DNA of 64,000 nt from Morella rubra (Eukaryota > Streptophyta > Magnoliopsida > Fagales > Myricaceae): positions 4,856-68,855 of the forward strand of contig RXIC02000047.1 of NCBI GenBank assembly GCA_003952965.2, read 5' to 3'. Shown piece after piece: positions 11,002 to 23,204 of this stretch. The notes below the pieces were generated by a model. It was not told where the DNA came from. It saw nothing but the letters and a program-made list of their open reading frames with translations, and did no database searches. The position numbers and the translations under genes are program-made. Each line of letters begins with the position of its first letter. The stretch's first letter is position 1.

Positions 11002-11194
11002 CAAACAACCATACAACAGCAATTCGATTACAATCAAACCCATCCATAATCAAGACTATTACATAACGATAATTGCATTACTAGTCAAGATTCAGCCTGC
11101 GGCATTCTTAGATAACAGGATTCTTGTTTGCTTCCTTTAATCAACTTTTTTACGCAACAGTTTTGAGCAATAACAGAACCTCTATCATGAGGCT

Positions 11195-11437
11195 TTAGAT
11201 TTTTAGGCTATCAATGAATGAAGCTTCAAGCTTCCGATTGAAATAGTTATGAAAATACTCTGCTTTTGTAAGAGTCTTGTATAGAGGTGGGTGCTTTGAG
11301 TTGATAAGCTCCTCAGCTGGCCCACTATCGACAGACGAATTGGGATAGCAGAAGGTAACCATCAACAACTTTTGCTTGTGAAAATACTCTGATTCAAGTA
11401 AATCCCACTAGGAATTTGATAATTCAAATACTTTGAC
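11195..11437 (-). pseudogene. Last exon of a 2-oxoglutarate/Fe(II) dioxygenase (SRG1-like) pseudogene
   Basis: The minus strand, after an acceptor TTATTTGCAG, reads into the C-terminal segment of DOXC-class plant dioxygenases. VTFCYPNSSVDSGPAEELIN and LTKAEYFHNYFNRKLEASF are clear, ending SLKI and TAA at 11195-11197. The first third, which should hold the end of the HxDxnH catalytic core and the 2OG-binding RxS, is out of frame. The preceding exon lies at 28752-29079, and Copia element E occupies the intervening intron. Enzymes of this family hydroxylate or desaturate small molecules in the cytosol; this copy cannot do so. Confidence 0.85.
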
Positions 11438-11602
11438 CTGCAAATAATATGTCAATGCTTTCCTTCTCTCTATAATACCATCTTCTGGTCTGTTATCTTT
11501 TAAATTCAGGCCATACACCTTGTGTGTGTGCATTTGTTGTAGTTAACCGTCTTTCATTAGCCACATGGATAAACTAAAGAAAGAAGAGAAGTAAGAGAGG
11601 AC
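11438..11602. other. Intron remnant of the dioxygenase pseudogene, left part
   Basis: This AT-rich stretch lies between the acceptor of the last dioxygenase exon and Copia element E. It ends with AGGAC, the target duplication repeated at 28706-28710. Together with 28706-28751 it reconstitutes a short pre-insertion intron of roughly 200 bp, a normal size for plants. Confidence 0.65.
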
Positions 11603-11761
11603 TATCATAATAATTCGTTGAATTGAAATAATGAGATTACATCTGTTTATATACACGAGTTCTTTGTAAAACTAACTAACCAACTTAACTGTATGAGTCT
11701 AACAACTTATATTCTAGAACTTTATACATACATCCAGAACCATCTAGATCAAAGTCTAATA
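11603..11761 (-). repeat. 3' LTR of Copia element E
   Basis: 159 bp, shared with 28571-28705, including the blocks GAGATTACATCTGTTTATAT and CTAACAACTTATATTCTAGA. On the minus strand it follows the polypurine tract and contains a TATA-like GTATATAAACAG. Confidence 0.88.
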
Positions 11762-11771
11762 GCCCCCCTCA
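11762..11771 (-). other. Polypurine tract of element E
   Basis: The plus-strand GCCCCCCTCA is TGAGGGGGGC on the minus strand, immediately before the 3' LTR, as expected for plus-strand priming. Confidence 0.75.
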
Positions 11772-14767
11772 AGCGGACTATGAATATTGAATAGACCGAG
11801 CTTGGCTACTAAAGAAATAAACTTTTCAAAAATAAGAGGCTTTGTCAACAGACTTGGCAGTTGATGTTCTGTTTTTAGATGTAAAGTTTTGATTAAGTTG
11901 GTTTGCACCATGTCCCGGATATGTGACAATCAATGTCAATATGTTTCGTTCTCTCATGGAAGACTGGGTTGGCTGCAATATGTAGAGCAACTTGACCATC
12001 ACAAAAGAGTAAGGCTGGTTTTGAGTAATCAATGAGAAAGTCTTTGAGAAGAGCAAGCAGCCACTTCAACTCACAGCATGTCATGGCCATGGATCTATAT
12101 TAGGCCTCAGCAGAAGGCCTACTAACAAAGACTTGCTTCCTTGATTTCCAAGATATCAAAGAATCTCCTAAGAAAATAGTATACCCAGTGACAGAGCGCC
12201 TTGTGTCTGGACATGCTGCCCAGTCGGAATCACAGAAAGCTTTGAGCTAGATAGTGGAGGAGCTGGACAAGAATATGCCCTGTCCTGGAGATCCCTTCAG
12301 GTATTTTAGAACTTGAATGGCAGCATCATGGTGAGGCTATCTAGGCTGAGAGAGAAATTGGCTGAGAGAATTAACAGCAAAAGCTATGTCAGGTCTTGTA
12401 CTAGTGAGGTATAAGAGTCTGCCCACAAGGCGTCGATAAGAACTGGGGTCTGCAAGTAACTCCTCGTCACTACTATTAAGTCTTGAATTAGAATCCATAG
12501 GAGTCTTAATAGGTTTGACAGCCAAGAGCACACTGTCTTCAAGTATTTCCAGAATATACTTGCGTTGGCATAGCGAAATGCCCATGACAAATTGTGCAAC
12601 TTCAAGTCCAAGAAAGAATTTTAATGGACCTAAATCTTTAAGCTTGAAAACAGAATCCAGCCAAGTCTTCAATGAAGTGATGAATTACTGGCAAGTTTAA
12701 TATCATCAACATACACTAAGAGAGCAATGAAATATGTACCAATAGACTTGATAAAAAGAGAATAATCAGACTTAGATTGGTGAAAGCCATATACTTGCGT
12801 TGGCATAGAGAAATGCCCGTGACAGATTGTGCAACTTCAAGTCCAAGAAATAATTTTAATGGACCTAAATCTTTAAGCTTGGAAGCAGAATCCAGCCAAG
12901 TCTTCAATGAAGTGACAGCAAATGATGAATTACTGGCAAGTATAATATCATCAACATACACTAAGAGAGCAACGAAATCTGTACCAGTAGACTTGATAAA
13001 AAGAGAATAATCAGACTTAGATTGGTGAAAGCCAAAGGCAACTAAAGTGGTGGAAGCTTGGAGAACCACTGTCTGCTGGCTTGCTTTAATCCGTATAAAA
13101 ATTTTCTAAGTCTACGAACTCTTTTGTCACCTGGATAAGAAAAATCAAGGGTAGCTGCATATATACTTCTTCTTCCAAGTCTCCATGAAAGAAAGCGTTA
13201 TTTACATCAAGTTGATGTAAATTCCACTTGTTGACTGTAGCTAAAGCAAGGATACATCTCACTGTTGTAAGCTTAGCAACAGGAGAAAACGTATCAAAGA
13301 AATCAATCCCTTCCTTCTATGTGTACTCCTTTGCCACCAGCCTAGCCTTGTGTCTCTCAAGTGTACCATCACCTTTAAAATTACACTTGTAGACCCACTT
13401 GCACCCAATTGCAATCTTATCAGGGGGTAAATCAGTGAGATCGCAAGTATGGTTATGTTCAAGAGCAGTAATTTCATTTTGCATAGCTTCTCTCCATGCA
13501 GATGACTTGACAGCTTGATGATAAAACTTGGGTTCAATATGACTCGAGATAGCTAGGGTGTAGGCTTTGTGTGATGGTGACAAATTTCATATGAAATGTA
13601 AGAAGAAAGAGGATAAAGGGATGAAGAAACAGACCCCGTATCAGCAGCACATGAAGAATCTGACTGTGAATTGCTAAGAGGAATTTGAGCCATTTGACAG
13701 TGATAATTTTGCAGGTAAGCAGGTTGCTCTCTAATCCTTAATGACTTTTGAATTATTGGTAGTGTATCAGAAGGTATTTGGGAAGAAATGTCAGCTGAAT
13801 CAGTAGATATATTTGGAGAATTATGCAGTGATACAGAATCTACTGCTATGGATTGAGAATTATGCAAAGGAGAGACAAGGTCAGTAGTTTGCTGTGATGC
13901 AGGTATGGGAAGATTTGTGGAAAAGGGTAATTCATCAGAAGAAAGAGAAGGATTAGAAAGAACTACATCAGAGAAAATAATATCAGTGGCTGAAGATGGG
14001 ATTTTCTGAAATGGAAAGATATTCTCATGGAAAATAATATGACGGGAAATGAAAATTTTATTGGTAGAAGGATCAAGAAGTTTATATATAACCTTTTGTC
14101 CTCGAAGGATATCCTAGAAAAACATAGGGAAGTGACCTAGGATCAAAATTATTTCGAGAATGAGAATGAGTAGATGTATATGCAAACGCCCGAAGGTTTT
14201 AGAATATGCATAATCTGGTTGGTGATTGGAAACAAAGCTCATAAGGTGATTTTTGTTGAAGTAATGGTGTTGGTAATCTGTTGAGAATATGAACACCTGT
14301 GAGGATGCAATGACTCCTAAAAAAATAGGAAGATTGGCTTGAAACCGAAGGGATCCAGCCACATCTAAAATATGCTAGTGTTCCCTTTCAACCACTAAAT
14401 TTTGCTGAGGAGCGTATACACAACTCTTTTGATGAAGAATTCCATGAATATTGTAGAATTCTGTCATAACAAATTCAGGACAATTGTCTGATCTAATGGT
14501 TTTGATGGTCTGATTGAATTGGTTTTTGATCAAGTGATAGAATGGCTGAAGATAGGATCAGGTTTCAAACTTAGTTTTCAGAAGATATACCCATGTACAC
14601 CTTGAGAAATCATCAACAATTGATAAGAAAAATCTGAAACCATCATGAGAAGCGATAGGGAAAGGTCCCTAAATATCACAATGAATGAGCTGGAGCATGC
14701 TGAGTGGTAGAATTACTATGCAGAAAAGGAAGTTTTCTTTGTTTGCTTAAGTGACAGATAAAGCAGT
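11772..14767 (-). pseudogene. Copia E pol: RNase H, RT, integrase (3' portion)
   Basis: Reading the minus strand from 14767 down, the integrase core has LIHCDI (stop replacing W) GPF, then SIVDDFSRCTWVYLL and the catalytic-glutamate block PQQNLVVERE near 14400. RT starts near 13560 with [20 protein letters not shown] and has LLVYVDDIILASNS near 12960. A second, tandem copy of that RT segment follows. The segment with YRRLVGRLLYLTSTRPDIAF lies near 12430. RNase H shows [20 protein letters not shown] and [10 protein letters not shown] near 11950. Frameshifts and stops are frequent. The upstream part of the polyprotein lies beyond element A at 27249. Confidence 0.88.
12556..13034 (-). repeat. 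Tandem duplication of about 240 bp within the element E RT
   Basis: Copies at 12556-12790 and 12791-13034 both begin ATACTTGCGTTGGCATAG and end GGTGAAAGCCA. They encode the same RT stretch twice (YVDD motif through the KDLGPLKFFLGLEVAQ region). The second copy keeps nine bases (ACAGCAAAT-like) missing from the first. The copies differ at several positions, so the duplication is not recent. Confidence 0.88.
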
Positions 14768-16043
14768 TGTTAGCCTAAGGTTGATCTTGAGCTATCTAAC
14801 TCGATTTTGATGATAACAAATGATAAAATAGCTTTGGAAGTACTTTAGAATACGTGGTTGTCAATCCACTATTCAATCAAGAGTACTCAATTGTATTTAA
14901 ACTTTATTGTTAATTCTTTATGCCCCTATATTAAATTTAAACATCATGGTTTGCACCTAACCTATGATATTTTTCATTGTAGGAGTTTTCGTGTTGAATG
15001 AAGAAGATTGGATTCAAAAAGCACTGAAAAACTATCTACCAAGATGGTGTCGACCCATAGCACAAAAGCTAGACTGCCATTTCGATGGTGTTGACACATG
15101 GGAAGCAAAGTCTCGACACATGTGAAGATGGTGTCACACATGGTGAAGAAAGTGTCGACACATGCCACAGGCACCAGTGAGTTAGTTTCAGACTTGATGA
15201 AAGTGTTGACACATAGGCATGTATGTGTCGACACATGTTGCTGGAATGCTGTTTTTAAAAAGAGGACTCAACATGCGAATCAAGACGTCATGGCACTTAA
15301 GGGCACCTCTCCAACATTTCCAAAAAGGCCCTCTGAACCCCCCAAGACTGAAGACCTATAAAGGGAACCTTATGGAGAGAGAAAAGAAGCCTTTTGCACA
15401 ACTTTTGCCTCTCTACATCATCAATCTTGACCTAGCCTCCATTAAGTGAGAGAAAAGAGCAAAAGACAAAGGCTGCACATTTCCCAAGAAGATCTAGTCT
15501 GCCATTGTTGTCATCATCATCGGATCTTGTCTTTAGCCATTTATTGAGCTTTGTTTTGCTGATTTGGCTTTGAGAGCTATTGTTTATTCATTCCTATCAT
15601 TAAACTTTGAGAAACCTTTGAGTGTGGGATACACTTGGGCCTACCCGTGAGGATAGAAGAAATCTCATAGGCTTTGAGATTTGTGACGAGTTGAAGAATG
15701 AGCTCGGGAAAACTCTTGTAACGTTACTTAGCACCCGGAAGCTAAGTTGTAGACACTATTGGATTATAGTGGAGAAGCCCAAGGAAGGTGATAGCTTGGG
15801 GTGGCATAGGCAAGTCTTGGACGAACCACCTAAAAATAGCGGTGTTATCTCTCTTCCTTACTCTTTACTTTATCGCTATTATTTATTGTTTATATTTGGC
15901 CTTAACTTTAAACATATTCAGATCAGCACTTTTATTTGTTAAAAAGGAGTATTTTTCAGACATGAGTTTTTATCAAAAAGGGGCTAAATTTTTTATAAAC
16001 CCAATTCACCCCCCCCTCTCTTGGTTTGATTTATAGACTCACA
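14768..16043 (+). repeat. 5' LTR of SIRE element A
   Basis: Starts TGTTAGCCTAAGG, ends ATAGACTCACA. U3 near 15045-15235 has several degenerate GTGTCGACACATG motifs. The block GAAGCCCAAGGAAGG near 15775 is shared with all SIRE-type LTRs here. A C-rich CACCCCCCCCTCTCTTGG block lies just before the end. Confidence 0.92.
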
Positions 16044-16060
16044 ATTAGCATTAGAGCTGA
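16044..16060 (+). other. Primer-binding site of element A, mutated
   Basis: ATTAGCATTAGAGCTGA occupies the place where element B has ATTGGTATCAGAGCTGA, the initiator-Met tRNA site. Three substitutions make it a poor primer site now. Confidence 0.8.
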
Positions 16061-16078
16061 GGTTAATTGTCTTTACTA

Positions 16079-17690
16079 ATGACTACTCTTGTTAGCTCTT
16101 CGTTGTCTGAAGGTCAATCCACTAGCCGGCCTCCCTTGTTCAATGGAACGTACTACAACTATTGGAAAGCAAGGATGAAAATTTCATTCAAGCCGTGGAC
16201 TATGATCTTTGGAAGATTATCATGAATGGTCCTAGAATTCCAAAGGACGATGCGAATTACATAAACCGAAAACGATTGGGATGATGCTGATCATAAGCTT
16301 ATGTCTTTAAATGCTAAGCTATGAATGTTTTATATTGTGCTCTTGATGCTAATGAATTTAATCGTGTTTCTGGTTGTGAATCTGCTAAGGAAATATGGGA
16401 AAAATTGTTAGTTACTCATGAAGGTACTAATCAGGTTAAGGAGAACAAGATTAGTATACTTGTGCATAGCTATGAACTGTTTAAGATGAAATCTGATGAA
16501 TCTATCTCTACCATGTTTACTCGCTTTATTGATATTATCAATGAATTGAAATCTCTTGGTAAAGTTATACTAATGTGGAAATGGTGAGAAAAATTCTCAG
16601 GTGTCTTCCTAAGGCTTGGGAACCTAAAGTTACAGCTATTCAGGAAGCCAAGGACTTAACGAAATTGTCTCTGGATGAACTTATGGGATCTCTCATGACC
16701 CACGAGATGAACCAAGTGAAAGTAGACGAGATTGATGGAAAAGGCAAAAGAGGAATTGCCTTGAAAGCCTCTTACTCTAGTAGTGAAGAATCTTCTGATG
16801 ACGATGAGATGGCCTTGTTTACAAGGAAATTTAAGAAGTTCTTTAAAAAGAAGCAAGGTGACAAGAGGTACCCAAAGAAAAACAACTTCAAGAGTGATAG
16901 CAATAAAAAGAATGAGACCATTGTTTTGGATGCAAAAGCCGGGTCATATCAAATCTGAATGTCCCAATGCATGAACCGCACAAGAAGTCAAGAGACTTCA
17001 AGGATAAGAAGAAAGCATTCTTAGCTGCATGGGGAGAATCAGATGAGAGTGAAAGCAAAAGTGAAGAAGAGGAAGTTGCAAACCTTTGTTTGATGGCAAA
17101 GGATAGCGAGGATGAGGTACAATCTTCACTTAATTAATGTTTTTCATTTGATGAATTACAAGATGCTTTGATGAGCAATATATAGAACTGAAAAGAATTG
17201 TTTCAAAATATAGTTCTCTTAAAAAGAGTTTTGAAAATGTTTCAAAAGAGAACGATACTTTGAAAAGCAAGTGTTTACTCTTAGAGATGATCTTGCAAGG
17301 ATCAAAGAAGAAAATGAAATACCTTTGCAAAACAAAATAAATTTTTTGATTGCTGAAAGTGATTCTTTAAAATCAAAAGTTGAAACTCTTACGAATGATC
17401 TTGCAAAGTTCACTCAAGGGAAGAAGAACCTTGACATTCTTCTTGGTTCTCAAAAGGTGTTGTTTCAACAAAAGTGGCATTGGTTATGATTCCTTTAATG
17501 ATCAAAAATCTTATTCTTATATGATCAAAAAATCATCTACTTCATATAGATTGTGCAACTTTTGTGGTAAATCTGGACATATCTCACATACTTGTCCAAC
17601 TAGAAAGAAGCTTCTAGTGGTATCAAATTTGTTTGGATTCCAAAGGACAAGGTGAAGGAAACCGTTTCTAACACCAAAGGACCCAAAATG
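16079..17690 (+). pseudogene. SIRE A gag, frameshifted
   Basis: The first ATG after the PBS opens MTTLVSSSLSEGQST, the same start as element B. A small deletion near 16180 shifts the frame. Further on are the UBN2 core (NEFNRVSGCESAKEIWEKLL, HEGTNQVKENKIS, MFTRFIDIIN) and VRKILRCLPKAWEPKVTAI, then ELMGSLMTHEMNQ. A first CCHC knuckle follows near 16935 (KPGHIKSECP, damaged at its first cysteines). Then come a coiled-coil-like stretch (about 17200-17440) and a second intact knuckle, LCNFCGKSGHISHTCPTRK, near 17550-17610. The two-knuckle gag with a coiled-coil insert matches element B. Several frames are needed to read it. Confidence 0.9.
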
Positions 17691-17723
17691 ATTTGGGTAC
17701 AAAAAATCAAGAAATGATTCTTT

Positions 17724-20220
17724 TTGCAAGAGTGCTTAAAGTCAACCGAAGTCAAGGAATATTGGGTTCTTGATAGCAGATGCTCCAAGCACATGACAGG
17801 GGATAAGAGTTGGTTCAAATCTCTTAACCCAAAAGAAAAAGGATCAGTTACTTTTGGTGATAATGGAAAAGGAAGGATTCTTGGTATTGGAAATGTTGGT
17901 ATGACTCCTAATCCTACCATTGAACATGTCTTATTTGTTGATGGTTTGAAGCATAATTTGTTGAGCATCAGTCAATTATGTGATAAGGGAAACCGAGTTA
18001 TATTTGAATCATCAATATGCATTGTTGAAAACATTGAAGACAAGAAAGTCTTGTTTGTCGGACATCGACAAGAAAATGTGTATGTTGTTCACTTAGAGAA
18101 CATCTCTTCTGAAAATGTAAAATGTCTTTTCTCTAAGTGACTCTAGTAATAGACAATGATTGCGGCTTATAGAAGCCCAATTTCAAAATGGATTGGGTTT
18201 GCCTAACCTTGTTTATGAAATTGATAAAATTTGTGCTGCTTATCAAAAAGGGTAACAAACTAGAACAACTGTTAAACCCAAAACTATTGTGTCCACTTCT
18301 AGACCACTTCAACTTCTACACATGGACTTGTTTGGTCCAACCCGAACGTCAAGCCTTGGGTGGCAAACGAGATGGCTTTGTTGTGGTTGATGATTATAGT
18401 AGATTTACATGGGTTATTTTCTTAGCTCATAAGGATGAGGCCTTTGATGCATTTGAAAAACTTGCAAGAGGATTAAAAATGAAAAAGGTTTTGCTATTTC
18501 TAGCATAAGGAGTGACCATAGAAAAGAATTTAAAAACTTCTCATTTGCAAAATTTTGTGGTGATTTTGGTATAAACCATAACTTCTCTACTCCTAGGACT
18601 TCCTCAACAAAACGAGGTTGTTGAGAGGAAGAATAGGACTCTTAAGGAAATGGCGAGGACCATCCTTTGTGAAAACAACTTGCCATATTATTTTTGGACA
18701 GAAGCTATTAACACTAGCTACTATGTCATGAATCGATGTATGATAAGGCCAATTCTTAAGAAAACTCCATATGAGCTATGGAAAAATAGAAAACCAACAT
18801 TGGTTATTTTCATGTATTTGGTTGCAAGTGTTTCATTCTCAATAACAACAAAGACAACCTTGGGTAAGTTTGATGCGAAAGCTGATGAAGGTATATTTCT
18901 TGGTTATTCTATTTCTAGTAAGGCTTATCGCATGTTTAATAAGAGAACTTGGTTGTTGAAGGAATCCATACATGTAGTATTTGATGAATCTAACATTTCT
19001 ATGAAAAGAGATGATGAGGATGTTGTAGAATCTTGATAAAGGTGGTGAGAAACCTGCTACAAGTGAAGTGAAAGAATCTTCTCAACCACAAGACAAAGAT
19101 GAACAAGATCTTGAAGAAGAAGAAGAAGAAACACTCAAAGCAACAATGATCTACCAAAGGCTTGGAAATTTGTCAGAAATTATCCTATCAATCAAGTCAT
19201 TGGTAATGTTGAGAAAGGTGTAAGAACTCGCTCTTCTTAAAATCAAGCTAACAATTTTGCCTACTTTCTCAAATTGAGCCAAAGAATATTTCTGAGGCAA
19301 AAGATGATGAAAGTTGGATCCATGCCATGGAGGATGAATTAAAACAGTTTGAGAAAAATCAGGTATGGCATCTAGTTCTTAGACCCAAAGATCATCCAGT
19401 TATTGGTACTAAATGGGTTTTTCGAAACAAAATGGATGAATCTGGGGTTGTGGTAAGACAATGCAAGGTTAGTAGCCTAAGGTTATAATCAAGAAGAGGG
19501 AATCGATTTTGATGAAACCTTCGCACCTGTTACTCGTTTAAAATCTATTCGCATGTTGCTTACATTTACGTGCTTTAAAGATTTCAAATTATTTCAATTG
19601 GATGTGAAATGTACTTCTCTTAACGGTTATCTTTCTAATGAAGTGTATGTAGAACAGACTCCTGGATTTGAAGATGAAAGCAGCCACATAATGTGTTCAA
19701 GCTCACAAAAGTTTTATATGGCTTGAAGCAAACACCTCGGGCATGGTATGAACGATTGAGTTCTTTCCTTATTGAAAATGAATTTTCACAAGGTATTATC
19801 GATATCGTTCATATTTATGTTGATGATATCATATTTGGTTCTACTAACGAGTCTCTTTGTGAGGAGTTTTCCAATGTAATGAAAGGTGAATTCGAAATGA
19901 GCCTTATGGGAGAGTTGAATTACTTTCTCGGGCTTTAGATTAATCAAAATCATGATGGCATCTCATTAACCAAGCTAAGTACACAAGAGACTTCTCAAAA
20001 GATTTGGGATGGACAACTCAAAACTTATGGGTACACCAATGAGTCCATCAACCAAAATGGAGAAAGATGAAAAAGGTAAAAATGTTGACCAAATGAGGTA
20101 TCGAGGTATGATTGACTCTTTACTTTACCTTACTGCAAGTAGACTGATATCATGTTTAGTGTGTATATATGTGCGAGATTTCAGTCTTACCCTAAGGAGT
20201 CTCACCTCCTTGCAGTTAAG
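17724..20220 (+). pseudogene. SIRE A pol part 1: protease, integrase, RT, start of RNase H
   Basis: The protease region has WVLDSRCSKHMTGDKSW, in which the glycine of the usual DSG active site is R, then VTFGDNGKGRILGIGNVG. The pre-integrase HHCC region is largely deleted compared with element B. The integrase core shows VVDDYSRFTWVIFLAHKDEA near 18385, the VVERKNRTLKEMART region near 18620-18660, and YELWKNRKPT downstream. RT has the KWVFRNKMDESGVV region near 19410, [17 protein letters not shown] split by a frameshift, QLDVKCTSLNGYLSNEVYVE near 19600, and YVDDIIFGSTNESLCEEFS near 19820. RNase H begins MGTPMSPSTKMEKDE and breaks off at the solo LTR insertion. Confidence 0.9.
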
Positions 20221-22531
20221 TGTAATAGCCCGGACCATGATGACCTCAAGTGTTGTCCTGTAGTAATTGACACAGCTAATAAAGTTGAGGTTACGGCCTA
20301 TGGGAAGATTGACAGAGCAACAAGATACTAAGCAAAACACACGAAGGACCTTTTATTAATACTGAGGTATTACAAAAGAGGACCAACTTTCTATAATGTA
20401 CATACTAAAAAGAAAAATGCAGCAAAAATACTAAGAAAAACATAAACCGAAGATCTCTAATCTTCATCATCAATGTTATCCAAGTCTGAGATGTTGACAT
20501 AATTATAGAGTGCGGAGTGATCCACCTATGTCCTCATCCCTCTATCCGAATATCTAGGTCACGTGTGACATAAACACGGAAACTCAACTCCAGAGTGACA
20601 AAGCCATGTTGAATAGCTTGGTGAACTCTCCCAAATAAACCTCAGACATCTACTAAAGAAAAATATTTGACAAAGAACGATGAGTCCAAATGATTCAGTA
20701 AAGTCAGCGGTTAGTATAACAAAATAACAAATACAATAAAAGTAGAAACCCATTCAACAATAAAATCTCAATAGAATAAGAAAGTAAATGAAAAGACTCA
20801 TTTTCTCAAAAATGATCTTTTCCTTTTTCTATTCTCAATCACCACTACTCTCACTCCCAGAGTGAATCACTTGGCCAGAGTGATGGGTTACAAGTAACCT
20901 TCCATATCTTGCAGTAGTACTCCCAGAGTACAATACACCTCAAACTCCCAGAGTGAGTTATCCTAACAAAGGATCTTTCTGCGCAGGACGAAGAGGCCAG
21001 AATGTCACAACAAGTGAACACATCCTCTTGTGCATAGTACTGTCACGTCTTCACAGTATTAGTTAAGTATGCATGTCTCATGTCAATGCCCATACATATC
21101 ATTCATGATATGCAACACCTTAACCATACTTGAACATCACAATATTCCTTTCCAACGTATAAGTTAAGTATGCATGTCTCATATCAATGCCATACATCTC
21201 ATTATGATATGCAATACCTTAACTCGTTTCTATCATCTGGACATTATAAAACATTTCTCATAGGAAAGTGTTGTGAAGACAAAAACAGCACTCTGATTTC
21301 TCGGTTAAAAACCGGCTTAATCACCACGTAGAAAATACCAATTTTGACATAAAAACTATTGAAATCAGAAGGAAAGAAATATGTTCAAACTTTGAAAATA
21401 ACTTTTGGAAGAAATTTTGAAAAGAAAAGGATCAAAGTTGAAAAACAACTTGAAAATGAATCGAACTTTGAAAATGATACTTTTTCAAAAGGTCGAGCTT
21501 GTTCTTCGTCAAGAACACGAAGAATATCAAGAACAATAGGAAGAATAGAAAAATACTAATAACATCAAGAGATGCTAGAATAATAAACACAAGAGATTTA
21601 CAATAATCATCTTGAAAACTTGAATCGAAATCAAAGATAACCAACTAAACTTTACCTTTAAGAGAGCTTAATCTTCGCTGAACTTCTCTTAATCGATTCC
21701 TTCCTTCTTCCTTCTACTTCACTTTACTACTAATATCACGTTTATCTCAAAATTATCAAAGAAGCTAGTGTAAGTGTAAATGGTTGGCCACCCCCTATTT
21801 ATAGGCAAGTTTGGTTCGTCACATTGCGACACGTGTCTAGGCTAGCTTCGATGACTCAAAAGGCTACATCAGTCTTACGACGACACCGGACCACTCCAAG
21901 CAGCTGCTGAGCATTCTATGGCCTAAATTCACCTTATAGCTTAGGTGAGACGCCACCTAAGTTCACCGGTGGTCAACACCTCGAGCTGCCTAAGTCCTAG
22001 CCTTTTTGGTCGTGCTTCTAGCTTCGATTCGTCATACTTCAAGCTTCGATTCGTTGTGCTATCTAGCCCTCATAGGTGTCACTCTCTAGGGCAGCCGAAT
22101 TTCTCATGTTTAATGGCTAATTTTTGCTAATCGCTTCACTAATTCGCCGATGATCGTAAATCAACCTAATTGCTTCCGATTAATTGACCTACTTGCTTCC
22201 GAAAAAAAAAAGTCTCCAAATTTAAACCATAAACTCGTGGATAATCTCCCAACATATTAAAAAAAATAAAAATCATGTGGTTCAGTTTTCAAGATAAAAA
22301 CGTCCTACTAGCTTAAAAAACTTAAATTGATCCATTACAAGCTCCTTAATATTTTGAACAACAGCCTAGTTGCATGTGAACTCCAAATCTCACTAAATCA
22401 TGTCCTAATCAAGGTTTTGAACTTAATTCATCAAGTACTAATAATCTCACTTAGTCACTAAGTACCCCCCAATACACTACTAAACAAAAGTAAACAACAT
22501 GCATGCTATGCTAGAAGTTTGGGGTATGACA
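20221..22531 (+). mobile_element. Large solo LTR (2311 bp), probably Ty3/Gypsy (Tekay/Del-like)
   Basis: Starts TGTAATAGCCCGG, ends GGGGTATGACA, and is flanked by TTAAG at 20216-20220 and 22532-22536. Removing it restores continuous RNase H sequence of element A (compare element B near 41600). No gag or pol is inside. A TATA-like CCCCTATTTATAGGC lies near 21788 on the plus strand. The region 20840-20990 has repeated CCCAGAGTGA phrases, and 21060-21220 holds two similar AAGTATGCATGTCTCAT blocks. Length and end sequences recall Tekay/Del chromovirus LTRs; that lineage call is an inference. Confidence 0.85.
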
Positions 22532-22536
22532 TTAAG

Positions 22537-23071
22537 AGAATATTTTGTTACCTTGTTGGCACACAAGATCTTGGTTTGTTTTATCCCAAGAGTGTTGAAT
22601 TTAATTTGCAAGAATACTCGGATGCTGATTATGCTTGTAAACTTGATAGAAAAAGTATTAGTGGTGCATGTCAGTTTCTTGGCCCATCTCTAGTGTCTTA
22701 GTTTTGTAAGAAACAAAATGTGTGACTTTATCAACCACAGAGGCCGAGTATATTGTTCCTGGAAACTGTTGCACACAAATATTGTGGATGAAACAACAAT
22801 TGAAATATTTTAATCTTCATTTTTCTCTCATCCCGATCAAGTGTGATACCACGAGTGCTATAAACCTTTCTAAAAATCTCATTCAGCACTCTAGGACTAA
22901 GCATATTGAGATCAAACATCATTTTCTGTGTGATCATGCTCAAAAAGGTGATATTATTCTTGAGTTTGTAAGCACAGATCTTCAACTTGCTGATATATTC
23001 AAGAAACCTCTCAATGAGGATCATTTCTACTTCATTCGTCCAAGAGATCGGTATGCGTTTCCCCCTGAATG
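22537..23071 (+). pseudogene. SIRE A pol part 2: RNase H C-terminal part
   Basis: This continues the domain cut by the solo LTR. It reads RIFCYLVGTQDLGLFYPKSV, then the catalytic-Asp block EYSDADYACKLDRKS, then LSTTEAEYIVPGNCCTQILW, KCDTTSAINLSKN, RTKHIEIKHHF and QLADIFKKPLNEDHF. It ends at the same point as element B's open frame (FIRPRDRYAFPPE versus FIRQEIGMRFPSD). One glycine-to-stop style break (a TAG at about 22698) and a frameshift interrupt it. Confidence 0.9.
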
Positions 23072-23204
23072 ATTGATATTGATATGAATTGCTTATTGTA
23101 TCATTTGTGTGTTGGTTGAATGATTTTTGAGGTGATTATATGTTTTCATACTTAATTGGATTGCATCATACATTTTCTGATTGAAAACATGTCATTTTAC
23201 ACAT

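Larger units (their letters stand above)
3745..11063 (+). mobile_element. Ty3/Gypsy chromovirus, complete but dead, with two nested solo LTRs
   Basis: The element is bounded by TGTCACGGGACC and GACTATTACA and flanked by the target duplication TAACG at 3740-3744 and 11064-11068. It has a 386-bp 5' LTR, a PBS, gag, protease, reverse transcriptase, RNase H, integrase and a C-terminal chromodomain in the Ty3 order. The small LTR and the chromodomain suggest the Reina-type chromovirus lineage; that lineage call is an inference. The 3' LTR is split by solo LTRs at 8800-10067 and 10247-11001. Removing both leaves about 378 bp of 3' LTR and an element of about 5.3 kb. Coding regions carry several stops and frameshifts. 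It landed just past the 3' end of the dioxygenase pseudogene. Confidence 0.93.
8653..11063 (+). repeat. 3' LTR of the Ty3 chromovirus, split in three
   Basis: LTR pieces lie at 8653-8799, 10073-10246 and 11007-11063 and join colinearly against the 5' LTR. The two gaps are the solo LTRs, each flanked by its own 5-bp duplication (AGTTT and CAAAC). The uninterrupted 5' LTR serves as the empty-site reference for both insertions. Confidence 0.92.
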
